Source of the DNA: CAYXDR01 sp046498185 | GTDB taxonomy: Bacteria > Desulfobacterota > DSM-4660 > Desulfatiglandales > Desulfatiglandaceae | Reading direction: 5' to 3' | Length of the DNA stretch: 18,852 bases | NCBI GenBank assembly: GCA_046498185.1 | Contig: JAWOBE010000113.1 | Span: forward strand, 1 to 18,852 | In this document: positions 1 to 7,700 of the stretch, piece by piece | How positions within the stretch are numbered: the stretch's first letter is position 1 | Layout: each line of letters opens with the position of its first letter | The notes under the pieces: generated by a model | The model's input: only the letters and a program-made list of their open reading frames with translations | Told to the model about the DNA's origin: nothing | Databases searched by the model: none | Program-made: the position numbers and the translations under genes

Positions 1-180
1 GCCATCTGGCGGCGGCTGAAGGCGGCCAGGCCCAGATCCACGGCCAGCCGCTCATAGCTCCGCTGGTAGTAGAGGTGGCGCATGCCGATCATATCGTTTT
101 CGGTGAGGTCGGCCAGGCTGTAGCGCACTGCGTCATCGGCCATATTGGCGGCGTAATGGCCCCAGGGGATATAGGAATTG
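1..180 (-). CDS. Internal fragment of an unrecognised protein, running off the left edge
   Basis: The minus strand reads open for about 59 codons with strong G/C preference at third positions, typical of real coding DNA in this genome. The readable residues include IPWGHYAANMADDAVRY and, further on, MIGMRHLYYQRSYERLAVDL. The frame leaves the window at position 1. On its upstream side, beyond about 180, the translation turns into low-complexity arginine-rich sequence that looks non-coding, and the plus strand there reads as the end of kdsB. No start codon can be placed. I do not recognise the family and assign no function. The opposite orientation and abrupt end suggest a breakpoint near 180 rather than a normal gene boundary. 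Confidence 0.5.
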
Positions 181-190
181 CGGCGGAGAG

Positions 191-277
191 CGGAGTTCGT
201 GCGTGGGCGTCGACCGCCCCGAGGACATCGGAAAGGTTGAAGATATGCTGGGTGGATTTTTTGAGAGGGAGGGATGA
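191..277 (+). pseudogene. kdsB: C-terminal tail of CMP-KDO synthetase (kdsB), 5' part missing or out of frame
   Basis: The frame ending at TGA 275-277 reads CVGVDRPEDIGKVEDMLGG. This matches the GVDTPEDLxxVE ending that closes 3-deoxy-manno-octulosonate cytidylyltransferases, which activate KDO with CTP in the cytoplasm. The stop overlaps the next start in an ATGA arrangement, and that next gene is kdsA, a natural partner in KDO synthesis. Upstream of about 185 the frame stays open but no longer resembles KdsB, and the minus strand becomes clearly coding instead. The gene is therefore joined to unrelated DNA or carries an indel. The identification rests on about 20 residues plus the neighbour. 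Confidence 0.55.
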
Positions 278-1112
278 GTATGAAGCGCAAAAGAGTTGTG
301 AAGTGCGGAGAAGTTGAGATGGGGGGGCGGAACGGACTTGCTTTGATAGCGGGGCCGTGTGTGATTGAGAGCCGAGAGAAGTGTCTCGATCTAGCCAAGC
401 GTTTGGCCGGGATGGCGAAGCGCAGGGGAATTCCGCTCATATTCAGGCCAGTTATGACAAGGCCAATCGGACATCCCACCGATCGTTCCGGGGACCCGGC
501 CTAACCAAGGGTCTTGAGATTCTCGCCGAGGTGAAGGAGAGATACGGACTCCCTATACTCACGGATGTGCATACTGAGGAGGAAGTCCCGCCGGCAGCCA
601 TGGTGGCCGACATCCTGCAGATTCCGGCATTTCTCTGTCGGCAGACCGATCTCTTGTTGGCTGTCGGGGAGAGTGGCAGGATCGTCAACGTCAAGAAGGG
701 GCAGTTCCTAGCTCCCTGGGATATTGAAAATGTGATCGCCAAGCTCGAGAGCACTGGAAACAGGAATATATTGTTGACCGAGCGGGGGGCATCTTTCGGC
801 TACAACACGCTCGTGGCCGACATGCGCAGTCTCATGATTATGCGGGAGTATGGCTATCCCGTCATTTTCGACGCCACCCACAGTGTTCAGCAACCGGGCG
901 GGGCGGGGGATCAATCGGGCGGCGATTCCAGATTCGCGCCCGGTCTTGCCCGGGCCGCGGTGGCGACCGGCTGTGACGGGGTTTTCATCGAGACCCATGT
1001 CAATCCAGCGGAGGCATTGTCTGACAAGGCCAATGCGATAAAGTTTGCGAAGCTGGGAAAAATGTGGGACACTCTCCGACAGATCGACAGTATAGTATCG
1101 AACAGAAAGTGA
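274..1112 (+). pseudogene. kdsA: KDO-8-phosphate synthase with a one-base frameshift
   Basis: KdsA condenses phosphoenolpyruvate with arabinose 5-phosphate to KDO-8-phosphate, an early step toward lipid A-core LPS. The first frame (274-504) gives ALIAGPCVIES; the second, visible from about 445, gives ASYDKANRTSHRSFRG, IPAFLCRQTDLL, NVKKGQFLAPWD, LTERGASFGYN and DATHSVQQPGG, together covering nearly all conserved blocks. The frames meet at 442-447, where TTCAGG stands for an expected TTCAAGG, so one A is missing. Corrected, the protein would be about 278 residues, the usual size. Cys29 in AGPCVIES matches the metal-binding Cys of the metal-dependent (Aquifex-like) class rather than the Asn of the E. 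coli class. ATG 280 sits six bases after GGAGGG and is a better start than ATG 274. A sequencing error is as likely as a real mutation. Confidence 0.88.
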
Positions 1113-1140
1113 CAACATTGTTAATTGAGGCGTGGTGTTT

Positions 1141-1563
1141 ATGGGAACTAAGATTGTATTGATAGGTTTGACGGTGTTTCTAGCGGCATTTTCGTTTGCG
1201 GAACCTCGCGAGATAACCGGATTCGAGATACCCGAGTACGACGAGGAGAACAATCTCGAGTCGCTACTCAGCGGCGAGAAGGCCCGTTTTGGGGACACCA
1301 GTGAGGTTGTGATCGATGGTTTGAAGATTGAAACGTTTAAAGACGAGGTAGTCGAGATGACGGTTACGGCTCCCCACTGCATCTACAACCGACAGGAGAA
1401 GACTGTAAAGTCGGATTCGAGGATAAGAATCGAGCGCGAGGAGATGGTGATAACGGGGAAAGATTTTGAATACAATGCAGGAAAAGAGCTTTTCAAGATC
1501 AACAAAGATGTTAAAGTGGTACTAGCAAACAGAAACTTGAACATTGAAGCGGGAGGCGAATAG
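1141..1563 (+). CDS. lptC: LptC-like LPS export protein
   Basis: LptC is the inner-membrane-anchored periplasmic protein that takes LPS from the LptBFG transporter and passes it to LptA. The protein (about 140 residues) starts with a short positive patch and a hydrophobic stretch (residues 4-20, IVLIGLTVFLAAFSFA) that can act as signal or anchor. The rest has alternating beta-strand patterns, including VVEMTVTAPHCIYNRQEK and a D-F-E-Y-N-A-G motif, as in the OstA/LptC beta-jellyroll. It is shorter than E. coli LptC (191 residues). ATG 1141 is chosen because GAGG at 1127-1130 is ten bases upstream; GTG at 1132 or 1135 is possible but sits almost on that site. It lies 28 bases after kdsA and one base before lptA. 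Sequence similarity is weak, so the call leans on order and fold pattern. Confidence 0.7.
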   Translation: MGTKIVLIGLTVFLAAFSFAEPREITGFEIPEYDEENNLESLLSGEKARFGDTSEVVIDGLKIETFKDEVVEMTVTAPHCIYNRQEKTVKSDSRIRIEREEMVITGKDFEYNAGKELFKINKDVKVVLANRNLNIEAGGE

Positions 1564-2076
1564 ATGAAATACAATCTGGCACCGATTTTACTGTTTTCAG
1601 TCTTTATAATGTCCGGAGGCTGGGCCTTCGGAGAGGAAGAGTCTAAGCCGCCTAGGGAGAATGATGAACCTGTAACTGTGATAACTTCCGAAAAGATGGT
1701 TTACAACAGCGAGAAGCAGACAGCGGTATTCGAGAACAACGTGCAGGTGGAGGACGACAGGTTGTCGCTCTCTTCGGAGAAACTGACGGCCGAGTTTGAT
1801 GAAAACAACGAGGTGAAATCCCTTTTGGCGGAAGGCAGCGTCTATATGGAGCAGGACGACAAGACCGCATGGGCCGAGTCGGCCTCATACAATGTCGAGA
1901 CCGGGAAAATGGTTCTGAAGGGAGACCCACTTGTGCGGCAGGGGAAAGACATGCTGCAAGGCGAAACCATAACTTTCTGGCGCGACGAGAGCAGGATGGT
2001 ATGCGAACCCGATGCGCGTCTGACGATATATTCACAAGACTCAAAAATGCGAGAGCAATTAAATGGCGACAACTGA
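1564..2076 (+). CDS. lptA: LptA/OstA-like periplasmic LPS transport protein
   Basis: LptA polymerises in the periplasm to form the beta-jellyroll bridge on which LPS crosses from inner to outer membrane. The 170-residue product has a signal peptide (KYNLAPILLFSVFIMSGGWAFG, probable cleavage near residue 23). An OstA-type core follows: ITSEKMVYNSEKQTAVFENNV, then repeated strand pairs such as LSSEKLTAEFDENNEVKSLL and ASYNVETGKMVLKGDPLV. The recurring Y/F-x(n)-G-K-x-V-L-x-G spacing is typical of this domain. Length is close to E. coli LptA (185). The stop at 2076 lies inside the next gene (14-base overlap), pointing to translational coupling with lptB. Confidence 0.82.
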   Translation: MKYNLAPILLFSVFIMSGGWAFGEEESKPPRENDEPVTVITSEKMVYNSEKQTAVFENNVQVEDDRLSLSSEKLTAEFDENNEVKSLLAEGSVYMEQDDKTAWAESASYNVETGKMVLKGDPLVRQGKDMLQGETITFWRDESRMVCEPDARLTIYSQDSKMREQLNGDN

Positions 2077-2815
2077 TCATTTGCACGACAAGAGAACACT
2101 GATAGAGTCCGTGAATCTAGTTAAAGCCTATCGTCGCAAACGGGTTGTCGACGAAGTCAACATAAGGGTTGGCGAAGGGGAGATTGTAGGGTTGCTGGGC
2201 CCGAACGGAGCGGGAAAGACCACCACATTCTACATGCTGATGGGGCTTATACCGCCTACAGACGGGAAAGTGCATTTCAAGGGGCGGGATGTTACGCGTC
2301 TGCCCATGTACAAGCGGGCGCGCATGGGTCTCGGCTATCTGGCGCAAGACCCTTCCATCTTCAGGCGTCTAACTGTCGAAGAGAATGTGATGGCCATACT
2401 CGAGACATTGCCGATTGACGCGAAAGAGCGCAAGAACAGGTTGTATTCGCTCTTGCGGGAGCTGAAGATCGAATCGCTCGCCAAGCAACCTGCCTATACG
2501 CTGAGCGGCGGGGAGCGCCGCCGACTCGAGATAACACGGGCCTTGGTGACTGACCCCGCCTTGATCCTTCTGGATGAACCCTTCAGCGGCGTGGATCCGC
2601 TGGCGGTCTACGACGTTCAGGAGATTGTTATGGATTTGCGGGAGCGTGGAATGGGGATATTGATAACGGACCACAACGTGCGCGAGACCCTTTCCGTAGT
2701 GGACCGCGCCTATCTTATATGTGAGGGCAAGGTGCTCAGGGAAGGCACCCGTGATTTTCTAGTAAACGACGAGGTTAGCCGGGAGTTGTATCTAGGCTCC
2801 CGATTCAGCATGTGA
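2063..2815 (+). CDS. lptB: LPS export ABC transporter ATP-binding protein LptB
   Basis: LptB is the cytoplasmic ATPase dimer that powers LPS extraction by LptFG. The 250-residue protein shows every ABC ATPase landmark: Walker A GPNGAGKT (46-53), Q-loop Gln95 in YLAQDPSIFRRLTV, signature LSGGERRR (147-154), Walker B LILLDEP (168-173) and switch His204 in TDHNVRETL. YLAQDPSIFRRLT and the GVDPLAV motif after Walker B are specific to LptB rather than amino-acid transporters. It overlaps lptA by 14 bases. No lptF or lptG is visible here, so the permease subunits must be encoded elsewhere. Confidence 0.95.
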   Translation: MATTDHLHDKRTLIESVNLVKAYRRKRVVDEVNIRVGEGEIVGLLGPNGAGKTTTFYMLMGLIPPTDGKVHFKGRDVTRLPMYKRARMGLGYLAQDPSIFRRLTVEENVMAILETLPIDAKERKNRLYSLLRELKIESLAKQPAYTLSGGERRRLEITRALVTDPALILLDEPFSGVDPLAVYDVQEIVMDLRERGMGILITDHNVRETLSVVDRAYLICEGKVLREGTRDFLVNDEVSRELYLGSRFSM

Positions 2816-2836
2816 CAAAGAAACGGAGGCACAGAA

Positions 2837-3181
2837 ATGCAAATATCAGTGACTGGCAGACATGTCAAGGTGACGGATGCGATAAAGAACTACGCTTACG
2901 AGCAGGTTGAACACGACCTGGCCAAGTACGATCGGATTGAGAGCGTGCATGTGATCCTAGACGTGGAGAAATTCCGGCAGATGGCTGAGGTTGTGATTCA
3001 GGCGAAAAACCACATACGCGTGGAAGCGGAAGATACATCCGAAGACATGTACGTCTCCATCGACAGCGCTATAGCCAAGGCGGAAAAACAGATGCATAAA
3101 CTGCGCGACAAGATTCAAGATCATAAATCAGTAGAAGGTCTTGGTCATCTTGAGAGGGATATCCAAGACGAACAGATCTGA
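2837..3181 (+). CDS. hpf: Ribosome hibernation-promoting factor, short form
   Basis: HPF binds the 30S decoding centre and stalls ribosomes in an inactive state during starvation. The 114-residue product begins MQISVTGRHVKVTDAIKNY and continues with the beta-alpha-beta-beta-beta-alpha pattern of the S30AE domain, ending in the basic helix of IDSAIAKAEKQMHKLRDKI. It lacks the C-terminal dimerisation domain of long HPF, so it belongs to the short class that usually acts with a separate RMF-like factor. GGAGG at 2825-2829 precedes the ATG by seven bases. It follows lptB by 21 bases and precedes hprK, resembling the lptB-rpoN-hpf-ptsN neighbourhood of proteobacteria but without rpoN or ptsN. Confidence 0.93.
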   Translation: MQISVTGRHVKVTDAIKNYAYEQVEHDLAKYDRIESVHVILDVEKFRQMAEVVIQAKNHIRVEAEDTSEDMYVSIDSAIAKAEKQMHKLRDKIQDHKSVEGLGHLERDIQDEQI

Positions 3182-3276
3182 TTGCCACTGCTCGGGAAGT
3201 AGCAGAAAACAGAATAGACAGTGCCTAGCGAATGGTTCAGGTTGCCCACAGACAGAAATGATGAAGGACAGAGGAT

Positions 3277-4239
3277 ATGAAAAAGAGTATATCGGTCAAT
3301 TTGAAAGAGTTTTACGAGTTTGGCAAGAGCCAACTGGATCTCGAATGCGTAACGGGTGAGGAGCACCTCGACCGCAATGTGCAGGAGGCGATCATGAACC
3401 GTCCGGGACTGGCCCTGTCGGGATTTCAGAAATATTTCGCCAATGACCGCATCCAGGTTTTCGGACTGGCTGAATACGCCTATCTGCGGGACTTGAGTCA
3501 GCAGCAGAGAAAGAAGAGCTTGGAGAACTTCTTCAAGCACAAATTCCCTTGCCTCATACTTGCGCGGAACCGCAAGGCCTTGCCGGAGATGATGGAATTA
3601 GCTGAAAAATACGAAATTCCGATCTTGAGGACATCGATGGTGACCTACGATTTCATCCATTCTGCTACAATGTTGATCGATCACATTACGGCCCCGCAGA
3701 AGAAGCTGCCGGGCACAATGATGGACATTCGCGGCATCGGGGTGCTCATTCAAGGCGAACCGAGAATTGGCAAGTCGGAGACAGCTCTTGGTCTGCTGGA
3801 CATGGGCCACAGCCTAGTCGCCGATGAAGTGACACTCATCCGGCGTTCCAGCTGGGGGGGGCTTATGGGGTCTGCGGTTGAACTTACCCGATTCCACATG
3901 GAGATCAGAGGGCTTGGAATCATCCACGTTCCCAGTCTTTATGGCATCACATCCGTGCGGGCCGAGAAACAACTCGACATGATCGTCAATCTCCAGAAAC
4001 CGACCGAAGAGGAGATCAGCAACAAACAAACCGGCGCCGAGAACAACGAACACAAGGCATTTTTCGGAATAAAGATACCCTTGATCAGGGTTCTCGTAAG
4101 ATCCGGCAGGAATATTGCCCAGATCGTGGAGGCCGCGGCACTCAATCAGAAGCTCAAGCAACTCGGTCACGATGCTACCAAGGAGCTGGATGCGCGGGTC
4201 ATCTCGGAGTTGATTCAAAAACGAGGTGTCAGTGACTAA
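3277..4239 (+). CDS. hprK: HPr kinase/phosphorylase with a diverged active site
   Basis: HprK phosphorylates HPr on its regulatory serine and can remove that phosphate. The 320-residue protein has an N-terminal domain (about 1-130) and a C-terminal kinase domain. Family marks are a P-loop GEPRIGKSET (160-169), the signature MEIRGLGIIHV (208-218) and the end motif RSGRNIAQIVEAAALN (275-290). Compared with Bacillus HprK, three points differ: the His of the VHG motif before the P-loop strand is Pro145, the P-loop reads EPRIGKS instead of DSGVGKS, and the ADD motif reads A-D183-E184. Kinase and phosphorylase balance may therefore be changed. The 95-base gap upstream shows no clear promoter. The 3' end overlaps ptsH, so the enzyme and its substrate are made together. 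Confidence 0.92.
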   Translation: MKKSISVNLKEFYEFGKSQLDLECVTGEEHLDRNVQEAIMNRPGLALSGFQKYFANDRIQVFGLAEYAYLRDLSQQQRKKSLENFFKHKFPCLILARNRKALPEMMELAEKYEIPILRTSMVTYDFIHSATMLIDHITAPQKKLPGTMMDIRGIGVLIQGEPRIGKSETALGLLDMGHSLVADEVTLIRRSSWGGLMGSAVELTRFHMEIRGLGIIHVPSLYGITSVRAEKQLDMIVNLQKPTEEEISNKQTGAENNEHKAFFGIKIPLIRVLVRSGRNIAQIVEAAALNQKLKQLGHDATKELDARVISELIQKRGVSD

Positions 4240-4513
4240 AGCGAACGAACATACAAAAACCCTTACGATACAGAACGAACTTGGCATTCATGCCCGGCCA
4301 GCCGCGCTTATTGTCAAGGAATCGAATCGGTATGCTTCTGAGATTATTTTGGAAAAAGATGGAAATCGGGTTTCGGGAAACAGTATAATAGGTTTATTGA
4401 CTCTGGAGGGCAATCCGGGAAGCAAGGTAAAGATAACCGCCTGCGGAGAGGATGCCCGTGAGGCTCTTTCAGCTTTGGAAGAGCTTTTTGAAAATAAATT
4501 TTTTGAAGACTGA
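4232..4513 (+). CDS. ptsH: Phosphocarrier protein HPr
   Basis: HPr accepts phosphate from Enzyme I on a histidine and is modified on a serine by HprK. With the start at GTG 4232, the active-site His is residue 20 in NELGIHARPAA. Ser51, in GNSIIGLLTLEG, lies 31 residues later, the same spacing as His15 to Ser46 in classical HPr, so both phosphorylation sites are present. Length is 93 residues. GTG 4232 is preferred over the upstream in-frame GTG 4226 because GAGG (4223-4226) would overlap 4226 but sits five bases before 4232. The gene overlaps hprK by eight bases and is followed by ptsI after eight bases. Confidence 0.94.
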   Translation: MTKANEHTKTLTIQNELGIHARPAALIVKESNRYASEIILEKDGNRVSGNSIIGLLTLEGNPGSKVKITACGEDAREALSALEELFENKFFED

Positions 4514-4521
4514 GCTGTTGC

Positions 4522-6303
4522 ATGACGGAAAGAGACGAAAATCACAATAACACAACTTTGTATGGCATAGGCGTGTCCGCCGGTGTCGTATCGGGTCCCG
4601 TACACCTCCTGCATACAGAGGTGGAAAAGATACCGAAACGCAAGATTAGCGAGAAGGATGTGCCTTCCGAAATCGATCGCCTCGAGACAGCTCTGACCAA
4701 GACGCGGGAGCAACTTCACAATATCCAGGAAGAGTTGAGCCAGGTTCTCGACACCAAGAGTGCAAGCATCTTTGATGCCCATATGCTTGTCGTCGACGAC
4801 CGATCCTTCATTGAGGAGATTATAGAAGGAGTCAAGAGAGAGCATAAGAACGTTGAATGGGTTTTGCAGAAGGTTTGCGACAACTATGCCAAGGCCCTAT
4901 CGAAGATCGAGGACGACTATCTGCGGGAACGGACTTCCGATGTCAAGGACGTTACGCGCCGTATTCTGCGCAATCTTTCGGGAAATCTGCTGAATTCGAT
5001 CGCCAACTTGACTGAGCCCTGCATAGTCGTCGCACACGACATTCCGCCTTCCGAGACCGCACTCATGAACAAGGATATCGTTACCGGGTTCGCTACCGAT
5101 ATAGGCAGTCCCTCCTCGCACACTGCAATCATGGCCAGGGCATTGGAGATACCCGCTGTGGTGGGGCTTACCGACGCAAGCACCCGGATAGCGGATGGGG
5201 ACCATATCCTGCTTGATGGCCAGCAGGGCATCTTGATCATTCATCCCACCGAGGAGGAGTTGGAACGCTACGGTTCTCTGGCAGAGAAACAGAGTCAGAT
5301 ACGAACGAAACTGGAAAAGTTCAAAGAGCGACGAGCCGAGACAAAAGATGGCCGCCGGATTGTGCTTTCTGCAAATATAGAGATGCCCAAGGATGTCGCC
5401 AATGCCAAGAAATATGGCTCCAATGGCGTCGGGCTGTTTCGAACCGAATTTCTATATCTGTCCGGACACGGTCTACCCGACGAAGACGAGCAGTCAGCGG
5501 TCTACACGAAAACGGCTAAGGAGCTCCATCCTGCCCCTTTGATCATTCGAACAATAGATATCGGCGGCGACAAGTTTATATCGAAATACAACACTGCGCC
5601 GGAAATAAACCCCTTCCTAGGGTGGCGCGGCATAAGATTCTGTCTTGCTCAAGAGGATATATTCCTCAAGCAGTTGCGATCCATTCTGAGGGCCAGCATC
5701 TACGACAATGTCAAAATAATGTACCCCATGGTCAGCAATGCCCAAGAGGTAGTTCAGGCCAACGAGATGCTTGAGACGGCGAAATCCCAACTGCGGGAGA
5801 ATTCAGTAGAATTCAATGATAATATAGAAGTTGGAGCTATGATAGAGGTGCCGTCCGCGGCCATCACGGCCGACTTGATCGCTCCCTATGTGGATTTTTT
5901 CAGCATAGGCACCAATGATTTGGTCCAGTACACCATGGCTGTCGATAGGGTCAATGAGAAGGTGAGCCATCTCTACGAGCCCACGCACCCCGCTATATTG
6001 AAATTGATCAAGAGCACTACCGACGCCAAGAAAAGGAAACCCGGCCTATGGATCGGAATCTGTGGCGAGATGGCTGGCAATCCCCTCTGGACTCCATTGT
6101 TGTTGGGACTGGGAATTGATGAAATCAGTGCCAATCCCACCTCCATTCCGGAGATCAAGGATGTGATTTGCAATCTGAATATGGAAGAGGCCACCGAGAT
6201 TGCCGACAAAGCATTGCAATGCAGTTCAGCGAGTGAAGTCGACGAACTATGTTATGAACTGGTGCAGAAGATCACACCCGAGATCGCCAAACTTATAGTC
6301 TGA
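4522..6303 (+). CDS. ptsI: Phosphoenolpyruvate-protein phosphotransferase (Enzyme I)
   Basis: Enzyme I takes phosphate from phosphoenolpyruvate and passes it to HPr in the cytoplasm. The 593-residue protein has the normal layout: an HPr-binding and swivelling N-terminal part with phospho-His200 in SPSSHTAIMARALEIPAVVG, and a C-terminal PEP-binding barrel. The barrel shows NGVGLFRTEFLY, IRTIDIGGDKF, LGWRGIRFCL, IEVPSAA, DFFSIGTNDLVQY and the catalytic Cys514 in GICGEMAGNP. All essential residues are intact. No EIIA, EIIB or EIIC gene lies nearby, so sugar transport by this relay cannot be inferred from the window. A regulatory use, or EII genes elsewhere, fits. Confidence 0.96.
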   Translation: MTERDENHNNTTLYGIGVSAGVVSGPVHLLHTEVEKIPKRKISEKDVPSEIDRLETALTKTREQLHNIQEELSQVLDTKSASIFDAHMLVVDDRSFIEEIIEGVKREHKNVEWVLQKVCDNYAKALSKIEDDYLRERTSDVKDVTRRILRNLSGNLLNSIANLTEPCIVVAHDIPPSETALMNKDIVTGFATDIGSPSSHTAIMARALEIPAVVGLTDASTRIADGDHILLDGQQGILIIHPTEEELERYGSLAEKQSQIRTKLEKFKERRAETKDGRRIVLSANIEMPKDVANAKKYGSNGVGLFRTEFLYLSGHGLPDEDEQSAVYTKTAKELHPAPLIIRTIDIGGDKFISKYNTAPEINPFLGWRGIRFCLAQEDIFLKQLRSILRASIYDNVKIMYPMVSNAQEVVQANEMLETAKSQLRENSVEFNDNIEVGAMIEVPSAAITADLIAPYVDFFSIGTNDLVQYTMAVDRVNEKVSHLYEPTHPAILKLIKSTTDAKKRKPGLWIGICGEMAGNPLWTPLLLGLGIDEISANPTSIPEIKDVICNLNMEEATEIADKALQCSSASEVDELCYELVQKITPEIAKLIV

Positions 6304-6308
6304 TCGTT

Positions 6309-7568
6309 ATGAAAGCAGCGAGACTCATCCTTATAACCTTGATTCTGATTGCCGCCAATTGCGCCTATTCCCAGAAAGTGTTGCGGACGGAGAACGGCAT
6401 TGTCGACCTTTTGGAAGAGGAGGAGCAAAAGCAGGAACAGCCTTACGAAGAGAATCTCTCTGTCTTCCGGCTCGCGACTCCACAAGAGATCAAACCCCGG
6501 AGTCTGCTCTCGCTTCAACACCACGGACAGCTACAGCAAGTAAGGACTAAAGATTTCCGGCACCTAGATAACGCCAGGAAGCACATCGAGGCGGGAAACT
6601 GGGATCAGGCGATGCAGGAAATCAATGATGGCCTTGCGCTCCAACCCAAAAATCCGGAGCTTCTCAGAATGGCTGCGATCACCAGCACGATGCTGAATGA
6701 CTTATATATGGCCAATCACTACTATGATCGTTATCTTGAGATCGATCCAGACAATGTTGAACTTATGACGGCTTGGGCGAGAGTCCTTATAAAGACATAC
6801 GAAACCGAAAAGGCCACCCGACTTCTGGATCGAGCTCAGGAACTGGCTCCCTCCTATCTACCCGCAAAATTTTACAGGGTGATGCTGTCGATAATAGAGG
6901 GCGGCGACGAAATCGACAAACGAGACTGGCTGAAACTCTCCTTTTCGAACAAGACGGCAATTCTGAACGGGATCCGTAGCGAACGTGAGGTCTACCAGGA
7001 TTTCTTAGGCTCCAGAGGATTCAAACGGTTCTGCAATCTAACAATAGGGGAAGGCAGTGCAGACAATCTCGACCAAATATACGAGACAATCCAAACATAT
7101 CGCGAGACCGGGGAACTGGAGCACTTGGAGCGGCTTCAGGAGTTGGGATTGGAGGGGTGTTCTGTTCCAATGGAGCGCGCCCTTACACTCTTTAAAAACG
7201 GAGATTCAGCGAAAGCCTTGGAGATAACCAGGGAGCTGGTCGACAAGTATCCCGAGGAACCATATATTCTGTACAATTATGGAGATATGCTCAACCGCAA
7301 TGAAAATCACAAAAAAGCTGAAGAAGTTCTCAGGAAAAGCTTGGATATTGCGGAGCAAGCACAGACAAAGTTTGCGCTGGCGTCTGCACTGATCATGCAG
7401 GATAAGACGGAAGAAGGCTGGCAGTTGCTCTTCGAGCTTGGAAAGGAACAACCCGACAAGATGGATGAATGGCTGATGGGCGATTCCCCGCCCCTGCGTC
7501 GCATACGAGCAGATCGGCGATATCCCACGCTCTGCAACATGATCGGCATCCCGCCGGAAAGTCAGTAA
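6309..7568 (+). CDS. Exported tetratricopeptide-repeat protein
   Basis: The 419-residue protein begins with a signal peptide (ARLILITLILIAANCAYSQ, residues 4-22); no canonical lipobox precedes the Cys, so a soluble periplasmic location is more likely than a lipoprotein. An acidic Glu/Gln-rich linker (about 36-48) follows. TPR-like helical pairs occupy about 85-186, for example GNWDQAMQEINDGLALQPKNP and the next unit ending YLEIDPDN. More pairs lie at about 288-385, with KALEITRELVDKYPEEPYI and KKAEEVLRKSLDIAEQA. TPRs are protein-binding scaffolds and no catalytic domain is visible. It starts five bases after ptsI and probably belongs to the same operon, but its partner is unknown. An envelope-assembly role is a guess. 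Confidence 0.75.
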   Translation: MKAARLILITLILIAANCAYSQKVLRTENGIVDLLEEEEQKQEQPYEENLSVFRLATPQEIKPRSLLSLQHHGQLQQVRTKDFRHLDNARKHIEAGNWDQAMQEINDGLALQPKNPELLRMAAITSTMLNDLYMANHYYDRYLEIDPDNVELMTAWARVLIKTYETEKATRLLDRAQELAPSYLPAKFYRVMLSIIEGGDEIDKRDWLKLSFSNKTAILNGIRSEREVYQDFLGSRGFKRFCNLTIGEGSADNLDQIYETIQTYRETGELEHLERLQELGLEGCSVPMERALTLFKNGDSAKALEITRELVDKYPEEPYILYNYGDMLNRNENHKKAEEVLRKSLDIAEQAQTKFALASALIMQDKTEEGWQLLFELGKEQPDKMDEWLMGDSPPLRRIRADRRYPTLCNMIGIPPESQ

Positions 7569-7700
7569 AGGGGGATGTTGCATAACGTCCACCAAAGCAT
7601 TAAAGAAAGATATAAAAGAGTGTTTTTATTTTGCAACTGTGGGAAGGATATATTAACTTCGTGCTAATCGATAAAAGTGAAGTATGCTGGGAGAGATGCA

